From: Mitsuaria sp. PDC51
Lineage (GTDB): Bacteria; Pseudomonadota; Gammaproteobacteria; Burkholderiales; Burkholderiaceae_C
Assembly (NCBI RefSeq): GCF_900113225.1
Contig: NZ_FOZE01000001.1
Location: 992,001 to 1,056,000, forward strand
Direction of reading: 5' to 3'
Length of the DNA stretch: 64,000 nucleotides
In this document: one piece after another, positions 60,130 through 64,000 of the stretch
How the letters are laid out: the number at the start of each line of letters is the position of its first letter
Numbering within the stretch: position 1 is the stretch's first letter
Notes under the pieces: generated by a model
Database searches by the model: none
What the model was told of the DNA's origin: nothing
Seen by the model: the letters and a program-made list of their open reading frames with translations, nothing else
Made by a program: the position numbers and the translations under genes

Positions 60130-60998
60130 CGCGCCGTCCCTTCGCGGCGGGTGTTGCTGGAGATCGCGTTCATCGTCAGCGCGCGCCACAGCAACAGGGG
60201 CGCGTCGGCGGCGCCGACGGTGGGGCGCCGCAGCAGGGCGGCGAAGCGCATCGCCTGCAGCCTGTCGAGAATGCGAAGGCCGCCTTGTACCACCAAGCGC
60301 AGCTCCCAGCCGGCCCGGCCCGGGATCCGGTGGACCAGCGGCGCCCCGTCCGCCATCAGCGCGCGGGCCCAGGCGCAGAGCTCGGCGATCAGCGCCCGCG
60401 CCGCCGGACTGTCGCGCAGGGACAGCAGGTCCTGTCCCTCGACGCCGTGACGCCGGCGGTCCTCCAGCGGCGCGTAGATCCGGCCGCGCGGACCGTCGAC
60501 GGTGAAGTCCTGCCAGAAATTGATCAGCTGCAGCGCCGAGCAGATCGCGTCCGATTGCCTCAGCGCGTCGGCGTCGTCGATGCCGTACAGGTGCAGCAGC
60601 AGCCGCCCGACCGGGTTGGCGGAGCGCCGGCAGTAGTCCAGCAGTTCGGCGCGGGTGGCGTAGTCGGTCTTGACCAGGTCCTGCTCGAAGGCGTCGAGGA
60701 GGTCCTCCAGCAAGGGCAGCGGCAGCCGATGCTCGGCGATCGCGCGCGCCAGCGGTGCGAACACCCGCGCGGCCCAGCGCGGGGAGGGCGCCCGGCCCGC
60801 CGCCACCGCGCGCAGGTCGGCGCGGTAATCGGCGAGGTCGCGCAGTCGCTGGCCGGCGCTGGTATCGCCTTCGTCGGCCAGGTCGTCGGCGGTGCGCGCG
60901 AAGCTGTAGATCGCCATGATCGCGGGACGCAGCGCCGGCGGACACAGCCAGGAAGCGACAGGAAAGTTTTCGTAGTGCTCTATGCTCACGGCCGGCAT
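60126..60998 (-). CDS. hpnC: Hydroxysqualene synthase HpnC
   Basis: Encodes 290 residues. Squalene/phytoene synthase-like, with H-Y-E-N-F-P-V-A-S at the start, F-A-R-T-A-D-D-L-A-D-E as the first Asp-rich motif and L-I-N-F-W-Q-D-F as the second. It converts presqualene diphosphate to hydroxysqualene. It leads the hpnCDE operon. The cyclase (shc) and later hopanoid genes are not in the window, so the end product may be hopanoids or another squalene derivative. Confidence 0.94.
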   Translation of the reverse strand: MPAVSIEHYENFPVASWLCPPALRPAIMAIYSFARTADDLADEGDTSAGQRLRDLADYRADLRAVAAGRAPSPRWAARVFAPLARAIAEHRLPLPLLEDLLDAFEQDLVKTDYATRAELLDYCRRSANPVGRLLLHLYGIDDADALRQSDAICSALQLINFWQDFTVDGPRGRIYAPLEDRRRHGVEGQDLLSLRDSPAARALIAELCAWARALMADGAPLVHRIPGRAGWELRLVVQGGLRILDRLQAMRFAALLRRPTVGAADAPLLLWRALTMNAISSNTRREGTAR

Positions 60999-61118
60999 TC
61001 TCCGCTGAGCGGCGATGCCGTTTCCGACAACCTGACGCCCCGATCCCCGCGCCGTTCCCCGGGAACGTCAAGAACCGCAGTACACGAGCAGTACCCCGGC
61101 GAACCGTACGCCGTCGGT

Positions 61119-61147
61119 TTGACACGTCCGGACACGCTGAATACATT
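61119..61147 (+). promoter_or_regulatory. Strong promoter of the RND efflux operon
   Basis: TTGACA (61119-61124) and TACATT (61142-61147) with a 17-nt spacer: a perfect -35 and a fair -10. It lies in the region divergent to hpnC. Confidence 0.85.
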
Positions 61148-61161
61148 ACTGACCGGTCAGT
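61148..61161 (+). promoter_or_regulatory. TetR-type operator at the efflux promoter
   Basis: ACTGACCGGTCAGT is a perfect 14-bp palindrome directly after the -10 element, and a further GTCAGT half-site follows. The wording resembles operators of TetR/AcrR-like repressors of efflux pumps. Binding here would block initiation. No tetR gene is seen to the left; it may lie beyond the right end. Confidence 0.75.
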
Positions 61162-61211
61162 CAGTTACTCCGGTGCCCTCCTAGGGGCGCCGCGGCTTTG
61201 TCGAGGTGTTC

Positions 61212-62450
61212 ATGCCCCAACGGTCTCTTGTGTCCCTGCCCGCCGCCGCGCCCGGCCTGGCGTCCATCGCGCCGTCCGGGCGTGTTGTTTCCGGAACCTG
61301 GGTTGCCGGAACCTGGGGCCGCGCGCTGACCGGCGGCCTGGCGGCGATCGCCGTCGTGGTGCTGGCCGCCTGCGGCAAGCAGGCGCCGCCGCCGGAGCCC
61401 GACCGCTACGTGCGCACGCTGGTGCTGACGCCGCAATCGGCCGGCCTGCAGCGCGAGTTCGCCGCCGAAGTCCGTGCCCGCGTCGAGTCGCGGCTGTCCT
61501 TCCGCGTCGCCGGCAAGATCCTGGAGCGCCGCGTGGACCTGGGCTCGGTGGTGAAGCCGGGCCAGACGCTGGCGCGCATCGACAGCTCGGACCTGGTGCT
61601 CGCGCAGGAGGCGGCCAAGGCCTCGGTGCTGGCGGCCCGGGTGAACCGCGACCAGCTCGGCGCCGATTACCGGCGCTACATCGACCTGCACCGGCAGGGC
61701 TTCATCAGCGCCGCCGAACTGGACCGCCGCGATGCCGCCTTCAAGGCCGCGCAGGCGCAATACGAATCGGCGCGCGCGCAATCCGACGTGCAGCGCAACC
61801 AGGCGCAGTACTCCAGCCTGGTGGCGGACGCGCCCGGCGTCGTCACCGGCATCGATGCCGAGCCCGGCATGGTCGTGGCCGCCGGCACGCCGGTGGTGCG
61901 CGTGGCCAACGACGGCCCGCGGGACATCGTCTTCTCCGTGTCCGAGGACCAGGTGGCGCTGGTGCGTGCCGCCGCGGCGCGGCCCGACGGCCTGAAGGTG
62001 CGCCTGTGGACCGACACCAAGGCCGAGCCGCAGCCGATCAAGCTGCGCGAGCTGGCCGCCGCCGCCGATCCGGTGACGCGGACCTTCCTGGTGAAGGCCG
62101 AACTCAACGACCAGAACGTCCGCCTGGGCCAGACCGCCACGGTGATCCTGACCGGCACGCCGTCGGACAACGCGATCAAGCTGCCGCTGAGCGCGGTGAT
62201 GGAGTCGCAAGGCAAGAGCGCCGTGCTGCTGCTGGACCCCAAGACCATGACCGTGCAGCCCCGGCCGGTGACCGTCGTCGGTGCGGAAGGCAACGAGCTG
62301 GTGGTGCAGGGCCTGGCGCCCGGTATGGAGATCGTGGCCGCCGGCGGCCATGTGCTGACGCCCGGCCAGAAGGTCAAGCGCTTCCGCCCGCCGGGCACGC
62401 CGGTCGAGGGCTCGCCCTCGCCCGCGCCGTCCGGCGCCGCGTCTCGCTGA
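61212..62450 (+). CDS. RND efflux periplasmic adaptor (membrane fusion protein)
   Basis: A lipoprotein precursor of 412 residues; the lipobox is V-L-A-A-C-G (Cys near residue 56). After it come the barrel-sandwich/lipoyl halves (S-F-R-V-A-G-K-I, then V-V-K-P-G-Q-T-L-A-R-I), an alpha-hairpin (about 140-205) and the beta-barrel and proximal domains. It connects an RND pump to an outer-membrane channel. The ATG at 61212 is preferred to a GTG at 61206 because GAGG lies just upstream. It starts the operon with the permease and is controlled by the TetR-type site. Confidence 0.93.
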   Translation: MPQRSLVSLPAAAPGLASIAPSGRVVSGTWVAGTWGRALTGGLAAIAVVVLAACGKQAPPPEPDRYVRTLVLTPQSAGLQREFAAEVRARVESRLSFRVAGKILERRVDLGSVVKPGQTLARIDSSDLVLAQEAAKASVLAARVNRDQLGADYRRYIDLHRQGFISAAELDRRDAAFKAAQAQYESARAQSDVQRNQAQYSSLVADAPGVVTGIDAEPGMVVAAGTPVVRVANDGPRDIVFSVSEDQVALVRAAAARPDGLKVRLWTDTKAEPQPIKLRELAAAADPVTRTFLVKAELNDQNVRLGQTATVILTGTPSDNAIKLPLSAVMESQGKSAVLLLDPKTMTVQPRPVTVVGAEGNELVVQGLAPGMEIVAAGGHVLTPGQKVKRFRPPGTPVEGSPSPAPSGAASR

Positions 62451-62466
62451 TCCTCGGGAGCGCTGA

Positions 62467-64000
62467 ATGAGCAACCCGAGCCGCGCCGGTTTCAACCTCT
62501 CGCGCTGGGCGCTGGAGCATGCCCCGCTGACGCGCTACCTGATGGTGGTGCTGATGGTGCTGGGCTTCGCCGCCTACTTCCAGCTGGGCCAGGACGAAGA
62601 CCCCCCGTTCACCTTCCGCGCGATGGTCGTGCAGGCCTACTGGCCCGGCGCGACGCCGCAGCAGATGGCCGAGCAGGTCACCGACAAGATCGAGCGCACC
62701 CTGCAGGAGGTGCCGCATGCCGACAAGATCCGCAGCTACACCAAGCCGGGGGAGTCGCTGACCATCTTCCAGGTGAAGGACAACACCTCGCCGGGCGAGG
62801 TGCCCCAGCTCTGGTACACGGTCCGCAAGAAGATCGGCGACCTCAAGCCCACCTTGCCGCAGGGCGTGCTGGGGCCCTTCTTCAACGACGAGTTCGGCGA
62901 CGTCTACGGCTCCATCTTCGCGCTGTCCTCCGACGGCGGCTTCTCGATCGAGGAGTTGCGCCAGCAGGCCGAGGCGGTGCGCTCCGAGCTGCTGCGCGTG
63001 CAGGACGTGGCCAAGGTCGACCTCTTCGGCGTGCAGGCCGAGAAGCTGTTCATCGAGATCTCGCAGAAGCGCCTGGCCGAACTGGGCCTGGACTTCAACC
63101 AGGTGGTCTCGCAGCTCAACGCGCAGAACGCGGTCGAGAGCGCCGGCGTCATGGACGCCAGCAGCGCCAACGTGCAGATCCGCATCGAGGGCCAGCTCAA
63201 TTCCGTCCAGGCGCTGAGCGACTTCCCGATCCGTGGCACCAACCCGACCACCGGCGCCGCCAGCAGCCTGCGCCTGGGCGACATCGCCACGGTGCGCCGC
63301 GGTTATGTCGACCCGGCCACGACGATGGTGCGCTTCAACGGCAAGCAGGTCGTGGCCCTGGGCGTGTCGATGGGCAAGGGCGGCGACATCATCGCGCTGG
63401 GCAAGGCGCTGCAGGCCACCGTCAAGCGGCTGCAGCAGCAACTGCCCGCCGGCATCACGCTGCAGCAGATCCAGGACCAGCCCGCCGCGGTGAAGACCTC
63501 CGTCGGCGAGTTTGTCCACGTGCTGATCGAGGCCGTCATCGTCGTGCTGGGCGTGAGCTTCATCAGCCTGGGCCTGCACACCAAGCCGCTGCGCATCGAC
63601 GTGTGGCCGGGCCTGGTGGTCGGCATCACCATCCCGCTGGTGCTGGCCATCACCTTCGTGGTGATGCTGTATGCCGGCGTGGGGCTGCACAAGATCTCGC
63701 TCGGTTCGCTGATCATCGCGCTCGGCCTGCTGGTCGACGACGCCATCATCGCGGTCGAGATGATGGTGCGCAAGCTGGAGGAGGGCTACGACAAGATGCA
63801 TGCGGCGACGTACGCCTACGACGCCACCGCCAAGCCGATGCTGACCGGCACGCTGATCACCGCGGTGGGTTTCCTGCCCATCGGCCTGGCCAAGTCCACC
63901 GTCGGGGAATACACCTTCGCGATCTTCGCGGTGACCGCCGCGGCGCTGGTGATCTCGTGGATCGTCTCGGTCTACTTCGTGCCCTACCTGGGCGCGCTGC
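62467..64000 (+). CDS. RND efflux permease, 3'-truncated by window end
   Basis: The first 511 residues of an inner-membrane proton-driven pump of the AcrB/HAE1 superfamily. Helix 1 follows L-T-R-Y-L-M-V-V-L-M; the porter loop lies between about 45 and 340. The proton-relay helix 4 holds L-L-V-D-D-A-I-I-A-V-E-M with the paired Asp. The sequence begins M-S-N-P-S-R-A-G-F-N-L-S. Substrates cannot be fixed. It starts 16 nt after the adaptor stop. The gene is open to the last base, so it continues beyond the window; no break is seen. Confidence 0.93.
   Translation, partial: MSNPSRAGFNLSRWALEHAPLTRYLMVVLMVLGFAAYFQLGQDEDPPFTFRAMVVQAYWPGATPQQMAEQVTDKIERTLQEVPHADKIRSYTKPGESLTIFQVKDNTSPGEVPQLWYTVRKKIGDLKPTLPQGVLGPFFNDEFGDVYGSIFALSSDGGFSIEELRQQAEAVRSELLRVQDVAKVDLFGVQAEKLFIEISQKRLAELGLDFNQVVSQLNAQNAVESAGVMDASSANVQIRIEGQLNSVQALSDFPIRGTNPTTGAASSLRLGDIATVRRGYVDPATTMVRFNGKQVVALGVSMGKGGDIIALGKALQATVKRLQQQLPAGITLQQIQDQPAAVKTSVGEFVHVLIEAVIVVLGVSFISLGLHTKPLRIDVWPGLVVGITIPLVLAITFVVMLYAGVGLHKISLGSLIIALGLLVDDAIIAVEMMVRKLEEGYDKMHAATYAYDATAKPMLTGTLITAVGFLPIGLAKSTVGEYTFAIFAVTAAALVISWIVSVYFVPYLGAL

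Noticed and set aside
62467-64000. Truncated efflux permease as a pseudogene
   Set aside because: The frame is intact to the last base of the window; the truncation is only the window edge.

Overview
The window is a GC-rich stretch of an ordinary bacterial chromosome. Gene content and order point to a betaproteobacterium of the order Burkholderiales, most likely the Rubrivivax/Roseateles/Mitsuaria group. The indicators are the runs thrS-infC-rpmI-rplT-pheS-pheT-ihfA-merR-tRNA-Pro and ECF sigma/DUF3619/DUF3106/RDD/dgkA followed by ilvB-ilvN-ilvC-pssA-leuA, together with tripartite-tricarboxylate (Bug) binding proteins and an hpnCDE squalene cassette. No insertion sequence, prophage, CRISPR array or rRNA operon was seen. 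The organism name is inference from order and content, not from a database search.

Layout. 1-4102: the end of a sensor kinase, a flavoprotein, a tiny lysine-rich gene and a response-regulator/kinase hybrid. 4120-8140 (minus): a cold-shock protein and two secreted zinc peptidases (M28 and M4), each with a C-terminal PPC domain. 8548-16260: an AidB-type acyl-CoA dehydrogenase, Tex, a TonB-dependent receptor and a patatin-like hydrolase. 16318-24493: the translation block from thrS to tRNA-Pro, with a candidate threonine-rich leader peptide and attenuator before thrS, an AUC-initiated infC and structured intergenic RNAs. 24494-30571: a membrane acyltransferase facing a membrane-bound LytTR regulator, then a four-gene Mla-like lipid transporter. 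30659-38293: a J-domain protein, a proton-pumping pyrophosphatase, an HTH-citrate synthase fusion facing a Bug protein and a 2-hydroxyacid dehydrogenase, then soluble pyrophosphatase.

38496-40405 is a two-gene module of visibly lower GC, an AAA ATPase plus a RloB-family protein. It looks like a RloAB/AbiL-type phage-defence pair set between housekeeping genes. 40411-44323: a DUF482 acyltransferase, glutamine-dependent NAD synthetase and a P-II protein. 44420-47310 (minus): the ECF sigma cluster ending in diacylglycerol kinase. 47570-55753: branched-chain amino-acid and phospholipid synthesis (ilvB, ilvN, ilvC, pssA) and two different 2-isopropylmalate synthases in tandem. The first is preceded by a leucine-rich leader peptide and an attenuator. 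55888-64000: PBP7-type endopeptidase, an IclR regulator, hpnCDE, and an RND efflux adaptor with a permease cut by the window end. A TetR-type operator overlaps their promoter.

The most rewarding observations are regulatory: two leader-peptide attenuators (thrS and leuA), the AUC start of infC, mutually exclusive hairpins around infC-rpmI and rplT-pheS, and several promoters whose -10 element lies only 8-9 nt before the ATG, suggesting leaderless mRNAs. The best candidate for an accessory system is the RloAB-like pair.
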